64,000 nucleotides of DNA from an uncultured Flavobacteriaceae bacterium (GCA_947502635.1 CANNAN010000008.1:1-64000); one strand, 5' to 3'; positions 39,374-49,205 are shown, numbered from the stretch's first letter. Notes: generated by a model from the sequence alone, not told the origin. Translations and numbers: made by a program.

Positions 39374-40360
39374 TTATTGTTGTTTAAAAGCTTCCTCAAT
39401 CGCATTATCAAATAAGTCTATTAATGAAATACCAGCAGCAGCAGCTTGCTGTGGTAAAATACTTTCTTTTGTTAGTCCAGGAACTGTATTCATTTCTAGT
39501 AGATGTGGTTCTCCATTTTTAAAAATAAATTCAGTACGCGAGAAACCTTTCATTTTTAAAACTTCATATATTTTTTGGGCAAGAGTATTCACTTTATCTT
39601 CTTGTTCTTTACTTAATCGGGCAGGTGTTATTTCTTGAGATTTTCCTAAATATTTAGCTTCGTAGTCAAAAAAATCATTTTCGCTTACAATTTCAGTGAT
39701 AGGTAACACTTTGGTTTTTCCTTTATAAGTAATGACTCCAACAGAAACTTCGGTGCCATCTAAAAAGGACTCAATAATAATTTCGTCATCTTCTTTAAAA
39801 GCAATAGCAATGGCATTTTGTAAATCTTCCTTTTTATGCACTTTAGTTACTCCAAAACTACTTCCAGCTTTATTTGCTTTAACAAAACAAGGTAAACCCA
39901 CTTTATCTATGATTTTATCTTCATTAACAGCGTCTCCTAAATTTACATAAAAAGAGACTGCTGTTTTAATATCATAAGGTTTTAAAACACTAAGGCAGTC
40001 ACGCTTATTAAATGTTAAAGAAGCTTGATACATGCCGCAACTTGTATGTGGTATATTTAGTAACTCAAAATAACCTTGCATAAACCCATCCTCACCAGGA
40101 GATCCATGAATAGCATTGAATACACAATCGAAAGTAATAACACGATTGGCAACTCGCACAGAAAAATTATCTTTATTAATAGGGAATTCAGCATTATTAG
40201 CATCTACATACACCCATTTGTCTTTAAATATGTGAATACGATACGCATTATATTTTGTCGAATCGAGTGTTTCATAAACAACATTTCCACTTTTTAAAGA
40301 GATTTTATATTCACTTGAAAAACCTCCCATAATAATAGCAATATTTTTTTTTGTAAGCAT
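39374..40360 (-). CDS. ddl: D-alanine--D-alanine ligase
   Basis: The 328-residue ATP-grasp enzyme makes the D-Ala-D-Ala dipeptide for peptidoglycan. It shows IIMGGFSSEYKISLKSG, NAIHGSPGEDGFMQGYFELLNIPHTSCG, LPCFVKANKAGSSFGVTKV, and LLEMNTVPGLTKESILPQQAAAAG with the metal ligands. It is divergent from the PASTA-rluD pair. Confidence 0.97.
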   Translation of the reverse strand: MLTKKNIAIIMGGFSSEYKISLKSGNVVYETLDSTKYNAYRIHIFKDKWVYVDANNAEFPINKDNFSVRVANRVITFDCVFNAIHGSPGEDGFMQGYFELLNIPHTSCGMYQASLTFNKRDCLSVLKPYDIKTAVSFYVNLGDAVNEDKIIDKVGLPCFVKANKAGSSFGVTKVHKKEDLQNAIAIAFKEDDEIIIESFLDGTEVSVGVITYKGKTKVLPITEIVSENDFFDYEAKYLGKSQEITPARLSKEQEDKVNTLAQKIYEVLKMKGFSRTEFIFKNGEPHLLEMNTVPGLTKESILPQQAAAAGISLIDLFDNAIEEAFKQQ

Positions 40361-40509
40361 ATTTTTTTATTTCAATAAAAACAGAAATTTTTTTAATTAT
40401 AGTTTGTATCAGTCTAAAAATATATAATAAAACGTATCTATTATAAGTTTTATATAAGATGAGCTAAAATATCATATATATTGCAAAAGAAAAAACAGTT
40501 CTGTTTTTA

Positions 40510-40517
40510 TATATTTG
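40510..40517 (+). promoter_or_regulatory. -7 promoter box for the PASTA-rluD operon
   Basis: TATATTTG (TAnnTTTG) lies 20 bp before the PASTA gene start codon. Confidence 0.5.
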
Positions 40518-40537
40518 CCTTATCGAAAAATTTATAA

Positions 40538-41092
40538 ATGAATCTATTTAAATTTCTTACCAGCAAAACGTTTTTAAAACAAATTTTATTAGCATTGGTT
40601 GCTGTATTTGTATTATGTTTTATTATGCTTAAATGGTTAAAGTCTTCAACAAATCATGGTGATTTTGAAACGGTTCCAAATTTAACAGGTAAATCCATAA
40701 GTGTTGCGGATATAGAATTGAAAGAGAATAATTTGGTAATGCAAATTCAGGATTCTGCAAATTTTAATCCAGACTATCCTAAGTTTTCTGTTATAGAGCA
40801 AGAACCGCCTGCAGGCTCAAAAGTTAAAGAGAACAGAAAAATATATTTAACGTTAAATCCATCTGGGTATAGAAAAATACAAGTTCCGAACTTAAAAGAA
40901 CGTACCTTTAGGCAAGCAAAACCAATGTTAGAAGCTTTAGGATTTCAAGTAGGTAAAGTAACTTACGAAAATAATATTGGTAAAGACCTCGTGCTAAAGA
41001 TGCGCTATAAAGGAAAAGCCATTAAAAAGGGGGATAAGCTAGCAAAAACTTCAAAAATAGATTTAGTTTTGGGTAATGGTAGAAGACCATAA
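40538..41092 (+). CDS. Membrane-anchored PASTA-domain protein
   Basis: The 184-residue protein has one membrane helix (about 13-33) and then two PASTA-like domains: VPNLTGKSISVADIELKENNL...IEQEPPAGSKV and VPNLKERTFRQAKPMLEALGFQVG. PASTA domains bind muropeptides or lipid II in other phyla. No kinase domain is attached. In Bacteroidota this gene is commonly found directly before rluD, 38 bp away here. Confidence 0.88.
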   Translation: MNLFKFLTSKTFLKQILLALVAVFVLCFIMLKWLKSSTNHGDFETVPNLTGKSISVADIELKENNLVMQIQDSANFNPDYPKFSVIEQEPPAGSKVKENRKIYLTLNPSGYRKIQVPNLKERTFRQAKPMLEALGFQVGKVTYENNIGKDLVLKMRYKGKAIKKGDKLAKTSKIDLVLGNGRRP

Positions 41093-41130
41093 AGTTAAGC
41101 AGTTTATATTAATATCTAATTTTACTGTAA

Positions 41131-42168
41131 ATGGACGACTATACACCACAATTACCTGATGAAGATAATCTTTATGAGCATCATTCATTTACTGTTGATA
41201 AAGGGCAAGCTCCTTTACGCATAGATAAATATTTAATGAATTTTGTTGAGAATGCGACTAGAAATAAAATTCAAGCGGCGGCAAAAAATGGCAGTATTTT
41301 TGTTAATGACGTAATCGTAAAATCAAGCTATAAAGTAAAACCATTTGATAATATTCGTGTCCTATTTTCGCACCCGCCATTCGAAAATTTATTGGTAGGA
41401 GAAGACATTCCTATTGATGTGATTTATGAAGATGATGAACTTTTGGTCGTTAACAAACCAGCAGGGATGGTAGTACATCCAGGGCACGGCAATTATTCAG
41501 GGACACTTATAAATGCTTTAATTCACAGATTTGATAATTTACCCAATAATTCGAGTGACCGTCCAGGGTTGGTTCACAGAATAGATAAAGATACCAGCGG
41601 GCTTTTAGTGGTTGCAAAAACCGAAAAGGCGATGACACATTTGTCATTGCAGTTTGCTAAAAAAACGAGTGAGCGTGAGTATGTTGCTATTGTTTGGGGA
41701 CATATAGAAGAAGATGAAGGCACGATTGAAGGTAATATAGGTCGTCATCCAAAAAACAGATTACAAAATACTGTTTTCTTTGGTGATGAAGCCGATAAAG
41801 GCAAACCAGCTGTAACCCATTACAAAGTTTTGGAGCGGTTAGGTTATGTTACTCTGGTGTCTTGCAAACTAGAAACTGGGCGTACACACCAAATACGTGT
41901 GCATATGAAATACATTGGGCATACCCTATTTAATGATGAACGTTATGGCGGTGAAAGGATTTTAAAAGGAACCACTTTTACAAAGTATAAACAGTTTGTA
42001 GAGAATTGTTTTAAAGTATTACCTCGACAAGCACTACATGCCAAAACATTAGGCTTTGTACATCCCAAAACAGGTGAATTTATGCGATTTGATACACCCG
42101 TTCCAGATGATATGAAGCAGTGTATTGAAAAATGGAAATCTTATACTAAGAATCAGGAATTGGAGTAG
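41131..42168 (+). CDS. rluD: 23S rRNA pseudouridine synthase RluD family
   Basis: The 345-residue protein has an S4 RNA-binding domain (about 20-85; RIDKYLMNF...GSIFVNDVIVKSSYKV), the catalytic Asp in HRIDKDTSGLLVVAKT, and GRTHQIRVHMKYIGHTLFNDERYGG. It modifies uridines in helix 69 of 23S rRNA in its best-known form. It is co-oriented with the PASTA gene. Confidence 0.95.
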   Translation: MDDYTPQLPDEDNLYEHHSFTVDKGQAPLRIDKYLMNFVENATRNKIQAAAKNGSIFVNDVIVKSSYKVKPFDNIRVLFSHPPFENLLVGEDIPIDVIYEDDELLVVNKPAGMVVHPGHGNYSGTLINALIHRFDNLPNNSSDRPGLVHRIDKDTSGLLVVAKTEKAMTHLSLQFAKKTSEREYVAIVWGHIEEDEGTIEGNIGRHPKNRLQNTVFFGDEADKGKPAVTHYKVLERLGYVTLVSCKLETGRTHQIRVHMKYIGHTLFNDERYGGERILKGTTFTKYKQFVENCFKVLPRQALHAKTLGFVHPKTGEFMRFDTPVPDDMKQCIEKWKSYTKNQELE

Positions 42169-42208
42169 GTTTTGAGTTTTTGTTAATCCAAAATAGATAA
42201 TTCAATAG

Positions 42209-42775
42209 TCAATTTTTATGTAAATCAATGGTTTGATGTTTTGGACTGATATTTTCATTCCGACATTTTATATAATACAACCATCTTTGAGCTAATGTGT
42301 CAAAAAATTTAATGTATCCAGTTTGACCTGCCTCCATAAATACATCAATAAAAATTTCTATAGAATTAGATAATCTGGATTTAATTGAAGCGATAAATTC
42401 ATAAGTTCTGCTATCATCCCGAATGCTAGAAACCGTTACACAAATATTCTTATTACTTTTTAATTTTCTATGATTTAATTTGGATAAAACGTCCTCACTA
42501 TTACTATGATTATGGGAAATAAAAGCATGAATATTATCCATATCGGTACTATTCATATTCTCCAATAATTCTTCAAAATCGCGAACACTATGGAATCTAT
42601 GAATTTCGAAATTATATTCTAGATGTCGTAGGTGAGCCTTCATAATGGTGCAAGATGCTCTATCCCAATAAGGCGTTCCACAAATAATGATATTCATAGG
42701 AGTTTTTTTTAAGGTATCAATTGTGTTTATAGATGAGATGTCTACCTTATTAAACATAATGATCAATTTTATCAT
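42209..42775 (-). CDS. Unknown alpha/beta protein, second gene of a two-gene unit
   Basis: The 188-residue protein begins MIKLIIMFNKVD, and an internal Met at residue 7 is an equally good start. A strand-loop MNIIICGTPYWDRASC, helix KAHLRHLEYNFEIHRF, MDNIHAFISHNHSNS and ICVTVSSIRDDSRTYEFIASIKSRL suggest a Rossmann-like or TIR/flavodoxin-like three-layer fold, but no known motif is complete. It overlaps the upstream membrane/coiled-coil gene by 26 bp. Function is unknown. Confidence 0.6.
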   Translation of the reverse strand: MIKLIIMFNKVDISSINTIDTLKKTPMNIIICGTPYWDRASCTIMKAHLRHLEYNFEIHRFHSVRDFEELLENMNSTDMDNIHAFISHNHSNSEDVLSKLNHRKLKSNKNICVTVSSIRDDSRTYEFIASIKSRLSNSIEIFIDVFMEAGQTGYIKFFDTLAQRWLYYIKCRNENISPKHQTIDLHKN

Positions 42776-43346
42776 TTACGCGCGAATCAATTCTTTCAAA
42801 TAGATTATTTAACGCGTCTTTTGCAATCTGACGTAAATCTTGGTGCTCTTTGTTTAGTTCTTCTAAAATATTTAGTAGAGAGGTTTTCTTTTCTTTATTT
42901 TTTGTTTTTAGAAATTCTATCGTAATTTCTGTACTTTCAATTATTAAGTTTTTTAAATAGTGGGTTTTTTTCTGAGTGTTTTCTGAAATACTTAATTGTG
43001 ATTTTGAATATAAATCAATAATGGTTTGTTGACGTTCTAACAGGGTCTTTTTTGTAGTATTAACAGAATATTCTTTAGGGTATTTAATAACGTCTCTCAG
43101 ATATTCTTTCTGTAGTTGTAGTTCTTGTAAATAACTTTTTAAAAAAGTTAGTTCATCTTGAAAATTATCAAAAAACGAATCGGCATAAGCTTTAATAAGT
43201 TCTTCACTATATATTTTCGAAATATCTAACTTACTCTTTAAAGTTTCAATTTTAATAGCATTTTTTCGAGTAATTATTAATTGCACTATGGCAGTGGTAA
43301 GAGCAAAAACAGCTGTTATAATGGCTATATAAAACTTGTCTTCCAT
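42750..43346 (-). CDS. Single-pass membrane protein with long coiled coil
   Basis: The 198-residue protein has one N-terminal membrane helix (about 7-27; IAIITAVFALTTAIVQLIIT). After it comes an almost entirely helical, Lys/Glu/Leu-rich cytoplasmic part with heptad-like spacing. No domain is recognised. Its 3' end overlaps the next gene by 26 bp, so the pair is translationally coupled. A membrane sensor or anchor plus a soluble partner is one reading. Confidence 0.6.
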   Translation of the reverse strand: MEDKFYIAIITAVFALTTAIVQLIITRKNAIKIETLKSKLDISKIYSEELIKAYADSFFDNFQDELTFLKSYLQELQLQKEYLRDVIKYPKEYSVNTTKKTLLERQQTIIDLYSKSQLSISENTQKKTHYLKNLIIESTEITIEFLKTKNKEKKTSLLNILEELNKEHQDLRQIAKDALNNLFERIDSRVNDKIDHYV

Positions 43347-43692
43347 AATTTAATAAATTTAGTCACTTTATATATTATAAGTATCACTTATAAAGCAGAT
43401 GAATCCGTTTTAATAATGAGATAAATTCAGAAAAGATAATTTAATCCGAAAATACAAAATAAATCTACACAAAAATTCTTTCAAACTTAAGAATTTTACA
43501 TATGAAATTATTTATTTAGGATGCCATTAAAAATATAAAATTTTAATTTAATGATTTTATAATGAGTAAAGTAACTTTTAATTACGAAACCATTTGTTTA
43601 TCTAATATTTCAAATTTATGTAAATAGGAAGTTAGATGTGCTTCCTTGTAATTTATTATGAAGTTAGAAGTCTATTAGGAATTTTACATAAT
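43347..43692. other. Non-coding AT-rich stretch
   Basis: Between the two-gene unit and the terminator at 43693 I see no convincing gene, RNA or repeat. Confidence 0.4.
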
Positions 43693-43724
43693 AAAAAGCC
43701 CCCTCTGTTTAGAGGGGGCTTTTT
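43693..43724 (-). terminator. Strong intrinsic terminator
   Basis: AAAAAGCCCCCTCT and AGAGGGGGCTTTTT form a perfect 14-bp inverted repeat with a GTTT loop, unusually GC-rich for the region. It lies 76 bp past the stop of the lipoprotein gene on the minus strand. Confidence 0.9.
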
Positions 43725-43800
43725 CAATGATTATTGTTATTGAAAGATTATAAAATATCTTGTGTAGAGTCTTCTGTCAGGACATTTTATTGTAAATTAA

Positions 43801-45081
43801 TTAATTTGTAGTGACATAAACAGTAGCCTTAATATTTATTGTTATAGGATCATGCACCATGAAGTTTAGATATTCTATACCTCCTCCAAGAATATTACTC
43901 ACATTTGGAGTCGCATAAGAATTAAGCATTGTATTGAAAGTAGCAGTTACGTGGTAACCTCCAAGACCAAAACCATTATCAGTTCCTATAAAAGGACTAG
44001 GGAAGTTAACTACAATATCTAACTTTCCTCTTTCACCAGTATTGATAATATTGTTATCGTCGTCAGGATTATTTTCTTTTAAGCGAACATAATAATTGGA
44101 ATAATAATTTACAGGATCCTCAGCTGGCGTTTTGGTGACTTCTATAGCTGGATTAGACAAGTGAGATTTTATAGGATAATTACCTTTATATGTGAAACCA
44201 ATAACATTGTCATAATTGGTCTCAAAATTATTTATCGGATTACCATTATTTAAGACAATATTTTCATCATCAAAGTCTATTATTTTTTTAAAATCTACAA
44301 GGATACGATATTCGCGATACCTTGTTTCATCACTATTGTATAGTCTAAAAGCTACAATGTTTGGGAATTTAAAATCTACTTTAGTACCCTCAGTGTAATC
44401 TGTGAAATCAGCATGGTTTCCGTAATGTTCTGTAGTAAATTTAATAGATCGTCCATCATAATCTAATGTTGGTATTAAATTAGAAAGATTAGTTTCGTTT
44501 GGTACAATAACCATGACAGTTCCATTATAGCTTTGCCCAGTATGTTCTCTCACTTCAATGCTTGTAATATCTTGACTGAGATCTGGATTATTGGTCTTCA
44601 AAAAATTAAGGCCATTAAGCTTGAGTTTTTGCAGTGCAGGATGAACATCTTTTATAATTACCAGTACTTCATATTCCAAAGAAATACTTGTTTCTTTCGT
44701 TGAAGTTATTGTATAGGTTATTGTTTCTCCAGGAATAATACTTTTTTCACCAACAGCTGGTGAAATGGTGAAGTCGGAAGTATTAAAATCAACTTGTTTT
44801 AAGCTAAATTTCTTTATATCGTTGTTCTCTAATTCTATGGTTATTTTTCCTTTCTCTTGAGGAGTTCCATTTTTCAGTTCAGGCTGATGAATAGTAATTT
44901 TATCGGCTTTTAATTCAATATCAATTTCAGATAAAGGGAATGTTTTGAGAAGTGCTTTTTCATAGTCTATAGAGTTAGGAGCTGTATCAGGATCTATAAT
45001 GGAGTCATCTTTAGTATCACAACTCAAATTAATTAAAAATACTGTAATTAATAGTAAGGCTGTGTAGAGGCTTGTTTTCAT
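43801..45081 (-). CDS. Large exported lipoprotein of unknown function
   Basis: The 426-residue protein has a lipoprotein signal ending INLSC (Cys21). An Asp-rich spacer follows, then several beta-sandwich-like segments: NDIKKFSLKQVDFNTSDFTISPAVGEKSI...GETITYTITS resembles an immunoglobulin-like or cadherin-like module. It has an N-terminal LKLNGLNFLKTNNPDLSQDITSIEV block as in Bacteroidota DUF5018-type lipoproteins. It ends with TINIKATVYVTTN. It is a single gene with its own terminator. Confidence 0.75.
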   Translation of the reverse strand: MKTSLYTALLLITVFLINLSCDTKDDSIIDPDTAPNSIDYEKALLKTFPLSEIDIELKADKITIHQPELKNGTPQEKGKITIELENNDIKKFSLKQVDFNTSDFTISPAVGEKSIIPGETITYTITSTKETSISLEYEVLVIIKDVHPALQKLKLNGLNFLKTNNPDLSQDITSIEVREHTGQSYNGTVMVIVPNETNLSNLIPTLDYDGRSIKFTTEHYGNHADFTDYTEGTKVDFKFPNIVAFRLYNSDETRYREYRILVDFKKIIDFDDENIVLNNGNPINNFETNYDNVIGFTYKGNYPIKSHLSNPAIEVTKTPAEDPVNYYSNYYVRLKENNPDDDNNIINTGERGKLDIVVNFPSPFIGTDNGFGLGGYHVTATFNTMLNSYATPNVSNILGGGIEYLNFMVHDPITINIKATVYVTTN

Positions 45082-45342
45082 TTAAAATTATAATTTAAGG
45101 TTTAATAAACTTGAACGCAAAACTATGTGTTTTCGTATTTCACACCTAGCTTTATTCTTACCATTTTTGTGCATGCAAAAAACAATCAAAAAATGCTTGT
45201 TTTTAATGATTTTATAATGAGTGAGTTGTGTTCTATGGGGACGTTTTTTGTTTTTACTTTAAATATCTATTAAAATAAAAACATTTTATTCTCTTATAAA
45301 TTTTATCATTTTAAATCATAAAAACAATAAGGTTATCTAACT

Positions 45343-45350
45343 TATATTTG
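45343..45350 (+). promoter_or_regulatory. -7 promoter box for the VOC-yaaA-TPR operon
   Basis: TATATTTG (TAnnTTTG) ends 4 bp before the ATG at 45355, implying a leaderless transcript. Confidence 0.55.
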
Positions 45351-45354
45351 AAGT

Positions 45355-46011
45355 ATGAAGATTAAAGAGATTATCCTTTTTACAAACAATATTCAGAAAC
45401 AAAAACAATTTTATCAAAATGTTTTAGAGTTTGAATTGGTTGTAGATACTGAAGAAAAAATATCATTTAAAACAGGGATAAGTATTTTATCATTTAAGTA
45501 TAGTGAAACAGTCGTTAAGTCGTCGCATTTTGCATTCAACATACCTTTAAATCAAGATAAAAACGCTTTATTGTGGTTGCAAAGACGTGTGGAAATATTA
45601 CCAGATGGTGATGATCTTATATCAGATTTTAAAAATTGGAATGCTAAGGCCATTTATTTTTATGATGCAGATAAAAATATTGTAGAATTTATTGCGCGGA
45701 AAAATTTAAATATTGAAAGTCATACACCGTTTTCGTCTAAAAGTATTTTATCAATAAGCGAAATGGGTATTGTCGCGACTAATATTGAAACTATTTATAA
45801 TTCAATAAACAGCATTAAAAACATACCTGTTTTTAGTGGTGACCTTAAACGATTTTGTGCTTTGGGAAATGATGAAGGCCTGTTTATCTTAATAAATGGG
45901 ACTATAAAAAATTGGCACCCTACCCAAGAGAAGGCATTTACTTCAAATTTTATTATTAAAGGTGATTATAACTTTAGTTTTGAAAATGGAGAAATAAAAG
46001 AATTATTGTAA
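45355..46011 (+). CDS. VOC family (glyoxalase-fold) protein
   Basis: The 218-residue protein starts with the typical first VOC module: IILFTNNIQKQKQFYQNVLEFELVVDTEEKISFKTG, with FYDADKNIVEFIARKN near 100-115. A second half-module follows (EMGIVATNIETIYNSINSIKNIPVFSG). The metal-binding residues are only partly recognisable, so the enzyme activity is open. It is the first gene of a VOC-yaaA-TPR unit (gaps 26 and 1 bp). Confidence 0.82.
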   Translation: MKIKEIILFTNNIQKQKQFYQNVLEFELVVDTEEKISFKTGISILSFKYSETVVKSSHFAFNIPLNQDKNALLWLQRRVEILPDGDDLISDFKNWNAKAIYFYDADKNIVEFIARKNLNIESHTPFSSKSILSISEMGIVATNIETIYNSINSIKNIPVFSGDLKRFCALGNDEGLFILINGTIKNWHPTQEKAFTSNFIIKGDYNFSFENGEIKELL

Positions 46012-46037
46012 TTTAGTTATCTAAAAAAACAGCTTTA

Positions 46038-46796
46038 ATGAAATTAGTCCTGTCACCCGCAAAATCTCTCAATTTTGAAAGTCAATTACCAATAGCCAGT
46101 AATACAGAGGCACAGTTTTTAAAACAATCTGAGCGGTTAAATAAGTTACTTAAAAAGAAATCGGCCAAAAGTTTATCGAAACTCATGAGTATTTCAGATG
46201 CTTTAGGTCAGCTAAACTATCAGCGTAATCAAGATTGGCAATTACCTTTTACAGCAGATAATGCACGACCTGCTATTTATGCGTTTAGTGGTGATGTTTA
46301 TAGAGGGTTGGATGCATATACTATTTCAGAAGAAAAAATAAATACATTGCAAAATACCGTTCGTATTATATCTGGTTTATACGGGTTATTAAAACCAACA
46401 GATTTAATTCAGCCATACCGTTTGGAAATGGGAACTAAATTTCCTGTTGGAAAAAATAAAAACCTCTACGAGTTTTGGAAAAAGCAAATAACTAAGGCTT
46501 TGAATGAAGAATTAGAAGCAGATGAATTGTTTTTAAACCTTGCTAGTAATGAATATTTTAAAGCTATCGATACAAAAGCATTAAAAGTGCCTGTGATTAC
46601 TGCAAATTTTAAAGACTTTAAAAATGGCGAGTATAAAATGATCATGACATTTGCTAAACAAGCTCGAGGTTTTATGGCACGTTATATTATTGATACCAAT
46701 GCAGAAACTATTGACGATATTAAAGCTTTTAATTATGAAGGGTATAATTTTAGTGAACCCATGTCTACAGAAACCGATTTAGTTTTTATCAGATAG
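46038..46796 (+). CDS. yaaA: Peroxide stress protein YaaA (DUF328)
   Basis: The 252-residue protein matches YaaA closely: MKLVLSPAKSLNFESQLP, RPAIYAFSGDVYRGLDAY, ISGLYGLLKPTDLIQPYRLEMGTK, NLASNEYFKAID and KMIMTFAKQARGFMARYII. In E. coli YaaA lowers free iron and DNA damage during peroxide stress. It is followed 1 bp later by a TPR gene. Confidence 0.95.
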   Translation: MKLVLSPAKSLNFESQLPIASNTEAQFLKQSERLNKLLKKKSAKSLSKLMSISDALGQLNYQRNQDWQLPFTADNARPAIYAFSGDVYRGLDAYTISEEKINTLQNTVRIISGLYGLLKPTDLIQPYRLEMGTKFPVGKNKNLYEFWKKQITKALNEELEADELFLNLASNEYFKAIDTKALKVPVITANFKDFKNGEYKMIMTFAKQARGFMARYIIDTNAETIDDIKAFNYEGYNFSEPMSTETDLVFIR

Positions 46797-46797
46797 T

Positions 46798-47520
46798 ATG
46801 GCGTTTTACTTAATTATTGCACTCCAAGCCTTTTGTTTATATCACCTTTATAAAAACAGAAATCCCTACTATTGGGCCTTTTTAATATTTTTTATTCCAG
46901 TTATAGGCTGTATTATTTATTTAATAACTCAGGTTTATAACAAGCGGGATGCAGAAAAAATCACAAATGAAATCACACATATTATTAATCCGACTAAAAA
47001 AGTAAGGGATTTAGAAAAACAACTTCAATTTTCAGAATCGTATCAAAATAGAGTGAATCTAGCCGATGCTTATTTAGAAATAAAGGATTATAATAGTGCA
47101 ATTTCTCATTATTTGGAAGCCTTAGGCGATAGCTCACAAAGCGACTTTTATGTTATTAAACAATTAACAGAAGCGTATTTTAATATTGAAGATTGCGAAC
47201 ATGTTATTTCGTATGTAGAAAGAATAAAAAACCATTCAGAATTTAAAAAATCTAGAACACAATTTTTATACGGGTTGGCTTTAGAAAGGATTGGTAAATT
47301 AGAAGAAGCTGAAGAAAATTTAAAGCAGATAGATATTCGATATTCCTTTTATGATGAGCGTTTAATTTATGCGAAGTTTTTGTTAAGTAGGGATAAAAAA
47401 GAAGAAGCTAAAGAAGTACTGGAAGATGTATATACTGAGTCTCAGCATATGACAAAACCTAACAAACGCATATATAGAGTAACCATATTAGAGGTTGAAA
47501 AGCTATTGGCAGACTTCTGA
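46798..47520 (+). CDS. Membrane-anchored TPR protein
   Basis: The 240-residue protein has two N-terminal membrane helices (about 3-15 and 25-43) with a short YKNRNPYYWAFLIFFIPVIGC linker, like the phospholipase D N-terminal membrane domain. A tetratricopeptide region follows (about 75-235; VNLADAYLEIKDYNSAISHYLEAL, QLTEAYFNIEDCEHVISYVERI, EEAKEVLEDVYTESQ). It begins 1 bp after yaaA. A scaffold role is likely; the partner is unknown. Confidence 0.85.
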   Translation: MAFYLIIALQAFCLYHLYKNRNPYYWAFLIFFIPVIGCIIYLITQVYNKRDAEKITNEITHIINPTKKVRDLEKQLQFSESYQNRVNLADAYLEIKDYNSAISHYLEALGDSSQSDFYVIKQLTEAYFNIEDCEHVISYVERIKNHSEFKKSRTQFLYGLALERIGKLEEAEENLKQIDIRYSFYDERLIYAKFLLSRDKKEEAKEVLEDVYTESQHMTKPNKRIYRVTILEVEKLLADF

Positions 47521-47559
47521 ATGTTTTTCTGTGCTTTTACCTATTTACTATTCAGAGTT

Positions 47560-48038
47560 TTAGCTGCATCTAATTATTGGAAGGCACAATATTGGAGGCA
47601 ACCCTCCTAATATTGATATTCCATCGTTTTGGGATTTAAGAGAAAAATATAAAATATTATTTTCTATTTTTTTTGGCAATTCATCAGACATAGCCATTAG
47701 ATAAATTATAACCTTGTCTAAGGTGCCATTAAAAAAAACAATTAAACTAGTGCCTCTTGGCGATGGCATTTCTCCAATTCCAATAACTTTAAAATTTATG
47801 ATTACATGGTAAGACTTTTGTTTATTCAAATCATCTAATTTTCTTAAGTAAGTGATTTTAGATTTTGAATGTTCTTCGATTAATGTTTGTTTTTTATTGA
47901 TTTTTTTATCAGAAACAAATTGTTTGTAAAATTGTAATTCAGCTAAACCTAAAGCATACTTTCTAATAATTCTCCATTCATATCTTCATTAAAAACCAAA
48001 GTATCTAATCCTACATTTTGTTCAGTTCTTAGTCTCAT
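47560..48038 (-). pseudogene. Frameshifted remnant of an unknown gene
   Basis: An ATG at 48038 opens MRLRTEQNVGLDTLVFNEDMNG and stops at 47949-47951. A second frame, open from about 47985, continues YEWRIIRKYALGLAELQFYKQF and runs through to the stop at 47560. It ends GGLPPILCLPIIRCS. The two halves read as one protein of about 158 residues broken by a frameshift near 47971-47985. The longest intact piece (47560-47829, 89 codons) would be only the C-terminus. The protein family is not recognised. Confidence 0.55.
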
Positions 48039-48119
48039 GTTAAAACAGGTTTCTTTTGGTATACTTGTCTATTAATTCGTTATATAGTATAAAATTTAAT
48101 AGGGTTATTTCAGGATGAG

Positions 48120-49205
48120 TTATTGTTTGTCAATAAGGAATTTGTCAAATTTTTGTTTGGAATTTAAGAATTTCAATTTGCTCCTAAACGTATACATTTT
48201 ATCAGGGTATGGTGCAAAATCATAAAGGTATTTAATTATTTCTAACCTATCTTTATCAAAGCTAAATATGGTTACAATTTCCTGAAGCTGCTCCATTGAA
48301 AAACATTTTCTTTCTATGTTTTTTTTAGCCATTACTTTTTGTTTATCCGAAAAAAGTTGATCCTTGATCGATATAAGAGTTTGCGAGAATTCTTCATCAT
48401 TAATATAACAGTTATTAATTGGATAATCAGTAGTAGGAGGGCTTACAGATATTAAATAATCTTCAATGTATGCTTCTAGATCATCTTTATAATAGCTATG
48501 ATTTATAAGCTGTGAAGTGCTAATGAAATTTTCTAAATCAAAACATTTATTTAGTGCAAATTTTAGAAAAGTTAGGCGATTTTTTTCTAATTGTAATTCC
48601 AGACCTAGTTTCATTATTTGAGCGGTCGAAAAGCAATGTGTTGTAACTTGTTGTTTTAAAAATTCTAATTGTTCATTATCATTGCTACCGAACAATAAAC
48701 CATCAAAAAAATAGTTAAAGTCATTTTGAGACATAGGTAAGTTACAATTAATGCCCGTAAGACCTATATAACCATCTGAATTTGGAAAATTAATAGAAGA
48801 ATAATCCCTATCTGGTGTGTTTTCAGATTCTAAACTCCCGTCCTTGGCTTGAGTCCCATGATACAGTTTGATGGCATAAGAAAGTGTAGAAAATAAATCA
48901 TAAATATTAAAAAAATTATTTTTGTCAATAACTTTAGGGTATGCGGCCAAGCAAAGCTGATATCTCATTTGATCATTGGGCATATAGTAAGACACATCTT
49001 GTAACTGGAAAGTAGTATGCCATTCGTTTATAAAGTATTGCATGGCATTATTATAACGAACGTCTCTATTGGTATTTGACTTTAAAGAAACAATGAATTT
49101 CTTATGTGCTACGTCTGAGTTTGCATTTTTATTTTGTGCAGATACATGTTTAGGTATTGATAAAATTAATACCAATATTAGTAAGGTGATTGAGGTTCTT
49201 TTCAT
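48120..49205 (-). CDS. Secreted protein with two DUF4476-like domains
   Basis: The 361-residue protein starts MKRTSITLLILVLI with a signal peptide cleaving near VSAQ. Two regions have the DUF4476 pattern of a Cys-Phe-Ser turn followed by a RLxFLKxA-type helix: DNEQLEFLKQQVTTHCFSTAQIMKL...KNRLTFLKFALNKCFDLENF, and KKNIERKCFSMEQLQEIVTIFSFDKDRLEIIKYLYDFAPYPDKMY. The family is common and uncharacterised in Bacteroidota. An in-frame ATG at 49277 would add 24 residues ahead of the signal peptide and is unlikely. Confidence 0.8.
   Translation of the reverse strand: MKRTSITLLILVLILSIPKHVSAQNKNANSDVAHKKFIVSLKSNTNRDVRYNNAMQYFINEWHTTFQLQDVSYYMPNDQMRYQLCLAAYPKVIDKNNFFNIYDLFSTLSYAIKLYHGTQAKDGSLESENTPDRDYSSINFPNSDGYIGLTGINCNLPMSQNDFNYFFDGLLFGSNDNEQLEFLKQQVTTHCFSTAQIMKLGLELQLEKNRLTFLKFALNKCFDLENFISTSQLINHSYYKDDLEAYIEDYLISVSPPTTDYPINNCYINDEEFSQTLISIKDQLFSDKQKVMAKKNIERKCFSMEQLQEIVTIFSFDKDRLEIIKYLYDFAPYPDKMYTFRSKLKFLNSKQKFDKFLIDKQ

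Noticed and set aside
42209-42775. TIR-domain effector
   Set aside because: The fold looks Rossmann-like but the TIR catalytic Glu context and box motifs are not recognisable.
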